This document shows positions 33,311 to 45,114 of a stretch of 64,000 nt of DNA, in pieces. The position numbers and the translations under genes are program-made. Where the stretch lies: contig NC_084482.1 in NCBI RefSeq assembly GCF_030035675.1, forward strand, positions 224,917,943-224,981,942, written 5' to 3'. How positions within the stretch are numbered: the stretch's first letter is position 1; every line of letters begins with the position of its first letter. Source of the DNA: Rhineura floridana. Taxonomy: Eukaryota > Chordata > Lepidosauria > Squamata > Rhineuridae. The notes beneath the pieces were generated by a model that was not told the origin of the DNA, ran no database searches, and was given only the letters and a program-made list of their open reading frames with translations.

Positions 33311-33689
33311 CAACCGCTCCCGCGGGGGCTACTACTGGGGGGGGTCCCTGAAGGGGCAGTGGCTGGACGAAGGCACCCACCTCGTCACAGACGCAGGCCA
33401 GGTGGCTGTGGACTCCATGTCCAGCACCCTCACCTGGGTATAGCACAGAAACAACTATGGCGGTCCTCCTGTCTCTGCAGTGCAGTCCCTGCCTCACTGA
33501 GAAAGGGCGGGAAGGCAGCCAGCCACAGCCCAATGTATGCGTGTGTCAATCACACATGCGTGACTGAGGGGGCCAATTAAAAGCCGGAGAAACTATTGCC
33601 GGAGGCCGGAAAAGGCCCCCTGTTGCTGGAGACTCCAGCAGAAAACCGGAGATCTGGCAACCCTATTAGCATGGGTGAAACTGATCTTG

Positions 33690-33812
33690 CGGCAGGAGGA
33701 GGAGAAGGAGGGAGGGCTGGAGTTGGGAGGGGAGGAAGAAGGGAGGAGGGGAGTTGAGGGGAGAGGGGAGGGGAAGGAGAAAGAGGGAAGGAGAGGGGAG
33801 GGGAAGGCAGGT
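33690..33812. repeat. Purine-rich (GGA)n low-complexity tract
   Basis: About 120 bases of almost pure G and A on the plus strand just right of the hAT element. Confidence 0.9.
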
Positions 33813-33914
33813 CTGATCATTTGCCTGCTTATTGACTTCAATGGGATTTATTCCCATGTAATCATGCTTAGGATAGGTGAAACTGACTGTGGGGGAGGAA
33901 GAGTCCACTTTAGA

Positions 33915-34136
33915 CAGTCATGGCTTCTCCCAAAGTATCCTGGGAATTGTAGTTTGTGAAGGATGCTAAGAGTTGTTAGAGACACACTATTCCCCTCGCA
34001 AAGCTACAATCCCCAGAAGAGGGCCTGACTGTTAAACCACTCTGGCCACTGGAGCTCTGTCAGGGGAATCAGAGTCTCCTAACAACTCTCAGCACCCTTC
34101 ACAAACTACACTTCCCAGGTTATGTCTCCACCATGG
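33915..34136. mobile_element. MITE with multiple inverted repeats
   Basis: Outer arms CCTGGGAATTGTAGTTTGTG and CACAAACTACACTTCCCAGG, with an inner pair TTCCCCTCGCAAAGCTACAA and GGAGCTCTGTCAGGGGAAT. A multi-hairpin, non-coding DNA transposon. A shard lies at 22,960-23,025. Confidence 0.75.
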
Positions 34137-34433
34137 CCCATTCTCCAGTAGCTACCATGGAAGATGTTACTCTCATTCATGATCAGGCCCCAGATTCTGA
34201 AAAAGACAAATGGAGACAGGCAGGGTGTCTCTTGCACCCAGACCATTTGTGGCACTACCCAGACACCCATGGTCTGCGTTTGGTGTTTGGTGGCACCCAT
34301 GGTCCTTCTTCCCTTTCTTGCTGGGGTATACCACACAGTGGCCCATTCTAGCAAAGGGCAGATGACACAAGCAGTACAGCAAGATTGGCATGCTCCAAAT
34401 TTTCCATCTGTGGCCCAGCAATATTGCCACACC

Positions 34434-34549
34434 CAGAGCTTGGAAAAGTTACTTTTTGGAACTACAACTCCCATCAGCCCAATCCAGTGGCCATGCTGGC
34501 TGGGGCTGATGGGAGCTGTAGTTCAAAAAAGTAACTTTTCCAAGCTCTG
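34434..34549. mobile_element. 116-bp CAGAGCTTGG hairpin MITE
   Basis: A near-perfect palindrome, ends CAGAGCTTGG and CCAAGCTCTG, flanked by a perfect 8-bp duplication GCCACACC (34,426-34,433 and 34,550-34,557). hAT-type. Confidence 0.93.
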
Positions 34550-34557
34550 GCCACACC

Positions 34558-35603
34558 TGCCCTGTTTGCCAAGCCCACAATGCGGGTAAAGCTGTAAGGA
34601 CAAGAGGACAGCCCATCCCCCACCATGGGGACCTTTTGTAAATGTTCAGGTTTATGTTATTAAATGCAAAAATGTTGTTCTTATGAATTTGTTCTTGTCA
34701 TTGTGTGTATGTATTCTAGAAGGTTTGAGGCCTATCCTCGCACAAAGGCCAACACTGTCAGCTCTGCACCGAGACAGCAGTGCAGCCGGGGGCTGGAAAT
34801 TCCTGGGTATTTACCAGGGCAGGAAAGTCCTTAGCTGGCAGTCTGGTCATAAATCTGTCAGGCTGATGAGGATGAAGCATGATAAGGGCAAGGCCCTTTC
34901 CAAGCTTACGTGCCAAGCCAGAAGTCCAGAAGCAAGGTCAGTAGATGTCCGGGTTCAGTTGCCAAGAGGTCAGTCCAAGATAAGGTTCAGGGAATCTGGA
35001 AACACACGAAGCCATGCCTGACGTTACAGTCAGCAACAAGCTGAAGCCAAGGTTTGTCTTTTAAGGAGCAGGTTTGTCAGCAGGTGTGAGCCATCAGCGT
35101 TTTGGCCTTAAGTGGACAGGCCTGCCCCTCTTCTGCCTGACCTTCTGTTGTCTACGTTCTGCAGGTGAGGGGGGAGTATCCTGTTCACTGCCTGTGTCTG
35201 GCTGAAGGGCTTCAGCTGTGTCTGGGGGGCTCTGCGGCTGAAGGGGAGAAGGCGCCGGGTTCTCAGTAGTTTCCTCCATTTCTCCTTCTGGGTCTGCTGC
35301 TTCTGGGTCTGCTGCTGTTACTCCCAAGTCATCCTCGTCTGATGAGTCCTCTGACGGGGCCATGACAAACACCATCACAGTTACCAAAAGACTGTTGAAG
35401 GAATTCATTCCTCAATTTGGTATTTCCTTTCCCTTATGAGCACCAGAGCAACAGCTGAAAGGAAAAAAAAATCTGGAGTGTCACTTCATGAAATCTTCAT
35501 GGGTCGCTTGATGTGAACCCCAGTTTCACTTCCTGTAAATCCTGCCCATTGTGATCTCCATTTAAATGATGAAATAGTCATGAGGTTTTCATGAATGAAG
35601 GCC
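34558..35603 (-). repeat. Unclassified interspersed repeat with acidic ORF
   Basis: A minus-strand frame of 104 codons (35,408-35,094) has an acidic start (SEDSSDEDD), a Pro/Gln-rich middle and a basic end (RRQQKVRQKRGRP). Plus-strand sequence beside it (34,900-35,010) repeats CCAAG, GTCAG and CCGGGTTCAG-type words like a dispersed repeat. I do not recognise the family and do not call a host gene. Confidence 0.35.
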
Positions 35604-35732
35604 TTTCATTACAGATACAGGCAGTCCTACCCAAGGAACCAGAGGACCAACATCATCTGATCCAGCTAGGTGACTGGGTTCAAATCAAGGTACATCAAAG
35701 GAAGTCTTCACAGGATCCTCACTGGAAAGATA
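35604..35732 (+). mobile_element. Retroviral integrase C-terminal fossil fragment
   Basis: A plus-strand segment of about 40 codons has the GDWVQIK-type motif and a following HWK, as in the carboxyl domain of gammaretrovirus-like integrases. It is a small, broken remnant joined directly to a V2R fragment. No LTR is seen with it. Confidence 0.6.
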
Positions 35733-36005
35733 ACTGAGAGTGATGTTGTGCAAAATCCTGAAATCCTGATTGATCTCATGAATTGCAATCTGAAAGGATA
35801 GGAGATACCAGAATGCCACAAATCCTCCTGCCCAGCAATAAAATGTGTATCGTAATGTTATGCTCCATTCAGTGAAAATGTGTCAAATTCCTGCTTTCTT
35901 AATCTTCAGTCTCTGGATGACACTAATATTAGCACAGATCTATGCATGAGGAAAAATAGCAGATCCTCATTACTTCAGCAGCTTTTGTGTATATGTTGTA
36001 AGGTG
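35733..36005 (-). pseudogene. V2R exon 2 / intron 1 fragment
   Basis: Matches 26,390-26,660: the start of exon 2 (minus-strand SFQIAIHEINQD) and adjoining intron sequence (CTCTGGAT, AGCAGATCCTCAT). The exon 2 part ends after the ILxNITL region. A relic of another V2R gene copy, cut by the retroviral fragment on its left. Confidence 0.8.
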
Positions 36006-36454
36006 AGGACTGCTAACCCAGCACCCTCGAGGGCCTACATTGGCACTCTCATAAAGGGGTCTCAGACTCTGTGATTCCGCATATGTGGAATTATATTCCA
36101 CATATAAGTAGAATTAATATGTGACTCTGTGACCATTACTTTTTTTAAAAAAAGTAAGTCTCTAGCCTTCCTACAAAGAAAGCAATGACGCAAAATGTGC
36201 AGGGATCCTTGTAAGCAACTTCTGTGAAAGGATCCAGCCTGGTTGTTCCCGCCTATTAGGTTTTTTAGTCAATGAGTGAAGTCAGAGTGTGACTAAGTGA
36301 GTTGTTTGGACAGCAGATAGTGGGAATCTCTGGGGGCCTGAAGAGCTTCAGTTCACCCCTCTTCTTTAGTGAAGGTTTCCTTCTTCTGTCTTATTTTCTA
36401 GTAGTCCTTGGAATCCCCATAGATTGCCCTTCCTTCTTATGTAGCAACCAGGAT
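36006..36454. other. Intergenic, nothing recognised
   Basis: AT-rich sequence without a supported gene or repeat. Confidence 0.4.
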
Positions 36455-37235
36455 GCATAAGCACATAAGAGCCTGATGGATCAGGCAGGATTCCAAAAGC
36501 TGCTGGACCATAGATTTATCCAGTGGCATAACTGTATACCTCCTGCTGCTGCTGCTAAGGGTCTGTGAGGAATGTTATTCTCTACATTGTGATAGTGGCA
36601 GTGTTATTTCCTATACCCTTCCTAATGATCCCTAGCATGGAATTTGCCTTTTTCACAGCTGCTGCACACTGGTTGACATCTTCCTCGACCTATGCACTGT
36701 AACCGTTCCTGGTCAGTCAACACCAGTTCAGACCCTATCAGTGTATATATGGAATTAAGTTGTTGTTTTGCTCCAATATGCATAACTTTACACTTGTTTA
36801 CATTGAATTTCATTTGCCATTTTAATTCCCATTCACTCAATTCGGAGAGGTTCTTTTGGAGCTCTTCGCAATCCATTTCTGTTTTTAAAACCCTGAACAA
36901 TTTAGTATCATCAGCAAACCTGGCACCCCTCCTAACTCCAGATCACTTATGAACAAGTTAAAAAGCACAGGTCCCAATGCCAATCCTTGGGGGACTCCAC
37001 TTTCTACATCCCTCCTTTGGGAGAACTATCCATTTATTCTTACTGTCTGCTTCCAGTACTTAACCAATTTCTGAACCACAAGAGGACCTTTCCTCTTATT
37101 CCATGACTGCTAAGCTTACTCACTAAAACTTTGGTGAGGTACCTTGTCAAATGCTTTTGAAAGTCCAGCTATGTCATCTGAATCACCTCTATATTTCTAT
37201 TTCGCCCAGTCTCAAATTTGCCATTCTTATTCAAG
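36455..37235 (-). mobile_element. CR1 LINE fragment
   Basis: Starts with the complement of the CR1 3' end (CATAAGAGCCTGATGGATCAGG). The RT carboxyl half follows ([54 protein letters not shown]) and an antisense GVPQG and FDKVP region to 37,160. Internal deletion and frameshifts. It abuts an opposite-strand L2. Confidence 0.85.
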
Positions 37236-38700
37236 GTGATTGAGCGGGTGGTGGCAAAACAGTTGCAAGTGCACTTGGAGGAAGCGGACAGAGCTTGGAG
37301 AAGTTACTTTTTTGAACTACAACTCCCATCAGCCCCAGCCAGCATGGCCACTGGATTGGGCTGATGGGAGTTGTAGTTCAAAAAAGTAACTTTTCCAAGC
37401 TCTGGAAGCGGATTATCTGGATCCATTTCAATCGGGCTTCAGGCCTGGACATGAGACTGAAACAGCCTTGGTTGCTTTGGTAGATGATATGAGGAGGGCG
37501 TGGGATAGGGGCAAATGCACCTTCCTTGTCCTCCTTGATCTCTCAGCGGCTTTTGATACCGTTGACCATGTTATCATCCTGGACCGCCTGAAGAGGTTAG
37601 GCATGGGGGGCACTGTATTGCAGTGGTTCCATTCCTTCATCTCTGGTAGGTACCAAAGAGTGGCATTGGAGGACGAGGTTTCGGATCCTTGGCCTCTCAC
37701 TTGTGGGGTGCCACAGGGTTCCATCCTCTCCCTGATGCTGTTCAACATCTATATAAAGCCGCTGGGGGCAATCATCAGGAGATTTGGGCTGCAGTGTCAC
37801 CAGTATGCGGATGACACGCAGCTCTATCTCTCATTTAAATCTTCACCGAGGTTGGCTGTAGAAACCCTGTCCAAGTACCTGGAGTCGGTGAGTGGCTGGA
37901 TGGGAAGGAATAAGCTGAAGCTGAACCCTGACAAACCGAGGTACTGTTTGTGGGAGACAAGGGAAGGCTGGGGGATGTGGACCTGGTGCTCAATGGGGTA
38001 CGTTTGCCCCTGAAAGACCAGGTCTGCAGCCTGGGGGTCATTCTTGACTCCCAGCTGACCATGGAGGCTCAAGTCTCAGCTGTGAGCCGGGCAGTGCTCT
38101 ATCAACTCCATCTGATACGGAGGCTGTGCCCCTACCTTCCCAACCATTTGCTCCCACCAGTAGTACATGCCCTGGTCACCTCTCGCCTAGACTACTATAA
38201 TGCGCTCTACGTGGGGTTACCCTTGAAAACGGTCCGGAAGCTGCAACTGGTACAGAATGCAGCGGCTCGTCTGATTAAAGGCAGCTGCTGGCAAAATCAC
38301 ATCACTCCAGTGCTGAAGGAGTTGCACTGGCTACCGGTTGTTTACCGGGCCCAATTCAAGGTGTTGGTTTTGACCTTTAAAACCGTATATGGTTTTAGCC
38401 CAGTCTATTTGAAGGAGTGCCTCCAGCATCATCAGGGATGCCGCTCAACAAGATCAGCCTCAGAAGACCTTCTCTCGATCCCACCGGTTAAAACATCTAG
38501 ACTGGTGAGGACTAGAGAGAGGGCTTTTTCAATAGTGGCCACCACCCTGTGGAACTCTCTCCCAAATGATCTCCGCCATGCCCCTTCTATGATAAGCTTC
38601 CACCGGGCCTTGAAGACCTGGCTCTTCAGGCAGGCTTTTGGGGTGGGTTAGGTTTCTTACTGTTATGGTTTTAAATTTTAATGTTTTAATGTATTGTTTC
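37236..38700 (+). mobile_element. L2 LINE fragment (RT to 3' end)
   Basis: Open segments 37,468-38,013 and 37,950-38,651 hold LLDLSAAFDTVDHVII, CGVPQGSILS, YADDTQLYLSF (YADD near 37,806), KLKLNPDK, then VRKLQLVQNAAARLI, LHWLPVVYRAQFKVL and LWNSLPNDLRHAPS. One frameshift near 37,945. A 116-bp MITE is inserted at 37,289. The endonuclease half is missing. Confidence 0.92.
37289..37404. mobile_element. 116-bp CAGAGCTTGG hairpin MITE in L2
   Basis: Same MITE as 34,434 with its loop in the opposite orientation, flanked by 8-bp duplications GAAGCGGA (37,281-37,288 and 37,405-37,412). Removing it and one duplication restores the L2 frame LEEADYLDP, so the L2 is older. Confidence 0.95.
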
Positions 38701-38704
38701 CAAT

Positions 38705-39598
38705 ATGGAAAACTAAACAATAGCCCACAGAATGGAAGAGTTCCATATACATCCCAATTCCAAAGAAAGGGGATCCCAGGGAATGCAGTAATTATCGAAC
38801 TATTGCCTTAATGTCCCATGCAAGTAAAGTAATGCTCAAGATTCTACAACAAAGGCTCTTACCATATATGGAGCAAGAAATGCCAGACATCCAAGCTGGA
38901 TTTAGAAAGGGAAGAGGCATCAGAGATCATATTGCAAACATACGTTGGATAATGGAACGGACCAAGGAATTTCAGAAGAAAATCACCCTGTGCTTTTATA
39001 GATTACAGCAAAGCCGTTGACTGTGTACATCATGAAAAACTATGAAATGCTTTAAAAGAAATGGGGGTGCCACAGCATCTGATTGTCCTGATGCGCAACC
39101 TGTACTCTGGACAAGAGGCTACTGTAAGGACAGAATATGGAGAAACGGATTGGTTCCCAGTTGGGAAGAGTGTGAGACAGGGATGTATTTTATCACCCTA
39201 TTTGTTTAATCTATACGCGGAACATATCATACGGAAAGTGGGATTGGACCAAGATCAAGGAGGTGTGAAAATTGGAGAGAAATATCAATAATTTAAGATA
39301 TGCAGACGATACCATACTACTAGCAGAAACCAGTAATGATTTGAAACGAATGCTGATGAAAGTTAAAGAGGAAAGCACAAAAGCAGGACTACAGCCGAAT
39401 GTCAAGCAGATTAAAGTAATGTCAACAGAAGATTTATGCAACTTTACAGTTGACAACAAGGACATTGGACTCGTCAAGGATTATCAATACCTCAGCGCAG
39501 TCATTAACCAAACTGGAGACAATAGTCAAGAAATCAGAAGAAGGCTAGGACTGGGGAGAGCAGCTATGAGAGAACTAGAAAAGCCCCTTTCCCCCTAA
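38705..39598 (+). mobile_element. Bov-B LINE RT fragment
   Basis: Order: YIPIPKKGDPRECSNYRTIAL, SHASKVMLKILQQRLLPYME, AGFRKGRGIRDHIANIRWIME, then RNLYSGQEATVRTEYGE, VRQGCILSPYLFNLYAEHII and LRYADDTILLAE (YADD near 39,299), ending IRRRLGLGRAAMREL. At least two frameshifts. It stops just where the 30,667 fragment begins. Confidence 0.93.
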
Positions 39599-40229
39599 AA
39601 AGGCAAGACCCTCTGGTTACCCTAAATTCCTCTCCGGGCTTCGGTTGTGAACTTAAATGTCAAACTTGATGTATTGACAGGATGATGGTGGTCAGGTTAC
39701 AGATTGACATTGGCATTACCATCAAGATAGCCTAGGCTGCATGCAGATGCATTATTATGACATCATGTATGATGTCACAAGCAGGAGCAGCTCCAAGCCA
39801 CAGCAAAGTGACAGACAGTCAGGCCCAGGCTTAATGCTCCCAAGACTGGTCTTCATGACAGGTGAGGAAAAGTTAAAATTTGGGGCCATGTTAACTTTTC
39901 CCATTGAAAAAAGGTTCTGGAACAACATGCAGAGGTTCTCATGGTCCTTCTCTGTGTATCTTGCAATGGACACTGCAGCCTTTGGGTGCCCTTCACATCT
40001 AAGGTTCTGCTTGTGCCTGCGTACAAAATGGAAGTTGCAAGATAACAAGAGGAGGCTGTTCATTGTCATGAAACCCTGCCGTCAAGGCACTAGGATCATG
40101 CGTCAGACCCAATTCCCACCCTTAGGGCAATTGATCTGGAACCAAAATATACCAATTCACCCTTGCCAAGGCTGTGTGTCCAACGCCAACCCTGCAAGGT
40201 AGAATAGTAGGCTGCCACCACCCCTTTTA
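39599..40229. other. Intergenic, possible interior of LTR element
   Basis: A 153-codon frame at 39,741-40,202 resembles no known family. It lies beside the minus-strand LTR-like sequence and may be element interior or plain flank. Confidence 0.35.
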
Positions 40230-40877
40230 CTGGTACCACTCAGAGTCGGGATCTCTGAGCCCAGACACTAGGTAAACCAAGGTCCAAAAAGACAAGAGCC
40301 AAACTTACACTCCTTGTCAGGAAACCTCTGGTAAAACCCACAAAATAGAATTAAGCTTTTAACTTCTTTTTCTCTCTTTGGTAGTTATGTGACTGAGAAT
40401 GGTCAAGGTGCTGAATTCAGAACCACCCTTTCTCTCAATAAACACACCAGGTTAAATAGAAGTAGCTTTATTAAAATAGATAAGTGCACATCAAATATAG
40501 CAGCACGTAATCCTTTAAGACCATACACCCAAACAGGGGTTTAGGTACATACAAGAGAGTTCATACACACAACAGGAAAATAACAACCTTTTCTAACCTA
40601 ATACTTACATATGAGGTAGATGGTTGAAGTGGCATCTCTCCTAAGAGAGAATGATGTCAGGAACCAATCAGAAAATGTCTGATGTAACCCCTTCTAGATG
40701 TTTCTCACTCTTTCGTGCCTTCCAGGCCCCCCTCCCAACCGGTGTTTCACTGTACAGGCCAAGAATGACCTTGGGTGCCAGGCACTTGTTAATCAGCACA
40801 GATAGCCAGGTGTTTCTGTTTAGGCTTCTTCTTAACCGTCCTCAGCTGGAAACCGAAACCTAAGTGGGATTCTATCA
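40230..40877 (-). mobile_element. LTR-like fossil (longer copy)
   Basis: Minus-strand TG at 40,877 preceded by a purine-rich tract, AATAAA near 40,475 and a second near 40,440, and a probable CA end near 40,230. About 650 bp. Right part identical to 1-432. No target duplication could be fixed and the family is not determined. Broken. Confidence 0.42.
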
Positions 40878-41980
40878 GAGGCCTGTCTTTCTTAACTTTT
40901 CAACTCCCAGAATTCTTTGCTTGAACAAAGATATTCCCTTTATGGATTTTAATAACTCATGAACATATACAGGTTCATGACATTCATGGCATTTTGTAGG
41001 GCCAAAAACATTATTTGTTAAAACCATAACTTCAAAGGAAACATTGCCCTCTGGGCAGGAAATGGCCTGCTAGAGCACATTGGGGCAATTTGCTCCAACA
41101 CTGCATCCAGCCTGACTGATTTTGTTTTTTCAGCTTATTTTCTGAAGTGTTTTGCATGCATCATATGTGTGCCAAATATTTGCAGCTAATTAGGCAACTC
41201 TTCTTCATTGGCTTTGCCTGTGTTAGAAGCTCATCTCTTGCCGTAGTGCGACACTGTGAATTGCTTTAGAAATAACCCAAAGGCATTTCAATACAGCAGC
41301 TAATCCTTAGTATTTTGAAAAGCAGACTGCTTTCAAGTCCATCCTGACTTATGGCAACCCTCTGAATGTTTTCATGGTAAGCGGTATGCAGAGGTGGGTT
41401 ACCATTCCCTTCCTCTGAGATTGAGAGGCAGAAAGAGCATAAGAGGGTGTTCAACCTGCCCAGGCCCTTCGTGGCCTTCTTAAAAGTCTCCAGGCAGAGG
41501 AATAAATAAATGAATGAATGCCCCCTCCCCAGGTGGACTTGGGGGATGGGAGGGCCTTCTGAGCCAAGATGGAACCAGACTGTTGTCCAAGGTGACAGAG
41601 AAGCATTTAGACTGATTGTGGGATGATAGCCGACAGGAGCTGGGTAGGGTCTGGTTTGTTGGTTTGTTTCATTTGTATACCAAAGCTCTCTGGGCAGTTT
41701 ACAACAATTAAACCATGAAAAACAAATACACAAATTTAAAAACACATTTTTTTAAAAAAAATAAAATTAAAAACACATGCCAAAATGCCTGGGAAAAGAG
41801 GAAAGTCTTAACCTGGCACCGAAAAGATAACAGTGTTGGTGCCAGGCGTGCCTCGTCAGGGAGATCATTTGGGGGCCACCACTGAGAAGGCCCTCTCCCT
41901 TGTTTCCGTCCTCCGAGCTTCCCTCGCAGTAGGCACCCAGTGGTCATTGTGAGTATAGAGGCACAGGGCAACTGCACAGA
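40878..41980. repeat. Copy B: flank, Sauria SINE, L2 fragment
   Basis: Same order as 433-1,525: Sauria SINE fragment about 41,284-41,454 and minus-strand L2 3' fragment about 41,670-41,955. A GACATTCATG duplication near 40,979 and a few substitutions separate it from copy A. Confidence 0.85.
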
Positions 41981-43651
41981 GAGACCACAGGCCAAATCAC
42001 AAGTGCCAGTGACACTTGGTGAGAGAGGGGGGGTGCTGAGTCCAGGAGCTAGAAACCCCAAAAGGGGAAGACTCCACCACAGGAGTCGCAATCCTGGGCC
42101 CGAAGAGGAACTTAGTTCTGGGGAAGTTCTATTGTCCCCCTGATCAAAATGCTCAGGATGCTGTCGAGATGAAGAATGAAATGGAGGAAGCATCCAAACT
42201 GGGAAACGTGTAATACCTCAGTTAACAAAGGAGATGCCTTCCTGGCCATTACTTCTTTAACAGAAACGTTGGTACCAGAGGTAGGAATAACATGGAAAGA
42301 ATAGGGATAGGTTCCTACACCAGCTCATAGGTGGTGGGGGCAGCTTCAACAGGGGCTTTAAAGGGTGCCTACCCAGCACCCATCCACCCTCCTCCTCCCT
42401 CCCCTCCTCCTCCTTTGAATCGTATTGGATCCTTCCCTCCCCAGCCCTTGGAGAAAGCAAGAGATCTTTTTAATGCAAAGCAAGGCATAGGCTTATCAGT
42501 TTTTTGATAGCAAAGCAGACACATCCTCATCAGTTTCACCTTACAGCAAAGGCACATGCCTGGAAGTTTATTCATAGTAAAGCAAAGACACAGGCTCATC
42601 AGTTTCACCTTAAAGCAAAGGCAGAGGCTTGAAAGTTTATCCTTAGCAAAACAAAACTTGTCAGTTTCACCTTTTAAAAAAACCTTCCTTAAAAGGAGAT
42701 TGCTCCCTGGAAGAACCCTTAATTGAGGTATTACTGTAATGGGTGACCTCAACTGCCCTCACACAGACTGGCTACATATGTGTTCCAGTCATGACAAAGA
42801 GACAAAGTTCCTAGAAACCATAAATAACTATGACCTAGAAAAGTTTGTTATGGAGCCGACCAGAGTGGCGGTAACCCTGGAATTCAATTTAAGTGGTGTC
42901 CATGACCAGGTGGGAGATGTAAGTGCTGTTGAACCAATTGGGAGCAGTCACCATAGTGCTACTGAATTCAACTGGAATGTATACTGCAGATCAGGAAAGG
43001 TACCACCAGGGCCAAGGGAATGCCAGTGTGGTTAATAAGCAGGGTCAAATATGCTATTAGCAGCAAGAAGGCTTCCTTCAAAAAGTGGAAGTCTTGTCCA
43101 AATTAGGATAACTAAAAGGAACACGTTGGCAAAAGAAAGGCAAGCAAGCAATGAGATCCTAAAAAAATAAATAAAAAAAATCTGAGGAGCACATTGCTAA
43201 AAATATAAAGACCAACAACAAAACCATTACTTAAACCCATTAGCAGCAGGAGACCGTCTAGGGAGGAAGATAGATCCTTGGATGACAAGGGAGTTGAAGG
43301 TGTACTAAAGGAGGATAAGGAGATTGCAGAGAACTTGAATGAATTCTTTGAAACTGTCTTCCAGCAGAAGATGTGAAGTAACATTTGCAGGAAGGGAGTC
43401 TAAGCAACTGAGGCCGATAGTGGAGAGACATGGAGTCCTAGGCTTAATTGACAAAAGAAAAGCAAATCTCCACCCCTGAGTTCTCAGAGAACTCAGACGT
43501 GAGATACGTGATCTGCGAACAAAAATCTGTAACTTCTTAAGATCCACCTCCATACCTGAAGTCCGAAAAGTGGCCATCGTAACACCAATTTTAAAAAAAG
43601 GAATCCGGGATGGATCCTGGAAATTACAGGCCAGTCAGCTTAATGCTTGCC
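41980..43651 (+). mobile_element. Old CR1 LINE, copy B
   Basis: Duplicate of 1,525-3,128 with the same mariner-like MITE (42,213-42,736). It is joined after TGCTTGCC at 43,651 to the middle of the Sauria SINE of the hAT element by a deletion of about 1.77 kb relative to copy A. Confidence 0.88.
42213..42736. mobile_element. Mariner-like MITE, copy B
   Basis: TA-flanked like 1,759-2,213 but 69 bases longer, owing to one extra unit of the internal repeat (CATCAGTTTCACCTTA at 42,533 and 42,598). Confidence 0.6.
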
Positions 43652-44529
43652 CAGCTGGGGGGCAACTGGGCTCCTTGGGACTATACAGCTTGCCCACGGC
43701 TGCACAGGTGGCAGGACATGTAACCCCTGAGCCACTCCCTGTGGGGGGTGATCTTTAGCTGGCCCTTTACACCCAGGAGACACGAGCGGGGATTTGAACT
43801 CACAGACTCTGGATTCCCAGCCAGGCTCTCCTCCCCACTGTGCTATACCAGCACTACATCTGGATAATGTGTGTTAAATTTGAAAGTGCTATAAAAATGT
43901 TAACTCCTCCTCCTCTTTGGTGCTGGTTTTCACTCTCAGTTCTTTCTCTTGCATGCACATCATCAGCTTGCAACATGGATAAATTATGCATTTACAAGAC
44001 CACTAAACATAGATTAATCACCTCTCAGATTGAAATGTATGGGTACAAAGATAGCTATTTTCTCCTCTTGGACCACATAGTTCTGGATGAAGTTTGGATT
44101 GTAACACACACAACAAATTGCAGAGCAAACACATACTATCCAGATTGTGACACAAGTTTCCATAAACTAGAGCCCACTCATCTTACCCACAAAAGCTCAT
44201 GCCACAACCAGTTCTATAAACAGTTATTGTATAACATTATTATTATTGCATCGAAAGTTTGTATAGGACAAGAGAAGTTTCTAAATAAAAATAGGATTGC
44301 ACAAACATCTGCTTTTTAAAGGACCACAAGCCTCTTGTACATTTGTTGAGCCAGAACAGGGGTTATGACAGCAGAAACAGGGTCAGGTAATTCCTCACGT
44401 TACTTAATATGATGTATGAGTTTAGGATTTTATACCCCGCAGCAGTTACCCGTTCTCCCAGTCCCAGATCAGTCACACCCATACACGATTATTTTTAGCA
44501 TTAACAGCATGTGCGCCTTTTTAAAAAAA

Positions 44530-44618
<89 letters not shown>

Positions 44619-45114
44619 CTCCCTTTTCCAAATGCACACACTCATTTACATGCTCCCGGGCCCGCGGCTCCACCCGAGCGAGGGAGGGTCCCCTCCTGGG
44701 CAAGCCTCGCCCAGCGGGAGTCTCTCGGGAGTCAGGACAAGTCAGCCCGGAGAAGCTTGGCCGCGGAAGGGTTAAGGAAAGTGAACGTGCTTCCTAGAGA
44801 GGAAGGGAAGTGCGGGTTGCGAACGGAAGCTGCGTCGTCCAGTCGGGAACGGGTAGAGAGCCGCTTCCCCGGCCGGCCGCCCTCTCCGTGGACTCTTTGG
44901 CGACGTGCTGCGTCGGTGGGGATCCGGTGAGCTCCTCGCAGCGCAGTGAGAGACGCAGGCGGCGCGGCGGCAGAGCCAGGAGCGGCCCGCTCGCTCGCTT
45001 ACTCTGCTTACCGGGACGGAGGAGGAGGGGAGTTCTTGCCGGCTGGGGGGGGGGCGGCTCGTGGTGTCACCCGGTGCGGCCCGCACCTGCCGCACTGCCC
45101 TAGTGACGCCCCTG
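43652..45114. mobile_element. hAT-type element, copy B, left-deleted
   Basis: Keeps A 4,895-6,405 with its right end GTGACGCCCCTG and the right target duplication GGTAGGGG (45,115-45,122). Also lacks about 75 bp of the GC-rich part present in A. Confidence 0.82.
44533..44615. repeat. (GT)n(GA)n microsatellite, copy B
   Basis: About 16 GT then about 25 GA units; both runs differ in length from copy A. Confidence 0.97.

Larger units (their letters stand above)
29903..33665. mobile_element. hAT-type transposon, 3.76 kb, with nested insertions
   Basis: Inverted ends TAGGGTTGCCAGGT at the left and ATCTGGCAACCCTA at the right, flanked by perfect 8-bp duplications TTAGCATG (29,895-29,902 and 33,666-33,673). 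No transposase is visible. The interior holds a Sauria SINE, a Bov-B 3' end, a polypyrimidine minisatellite and two GC-rich palindromes. The element shares its ends with the hairpin MITE at 55,914. Confidence 0.85.

Noticed and set aside
38811-39598. Host reverse-transcriptase-like gene
   Set aside because: Clear Bov-B fragment with frameshifts, matching the other Bov-B pieces in the window.
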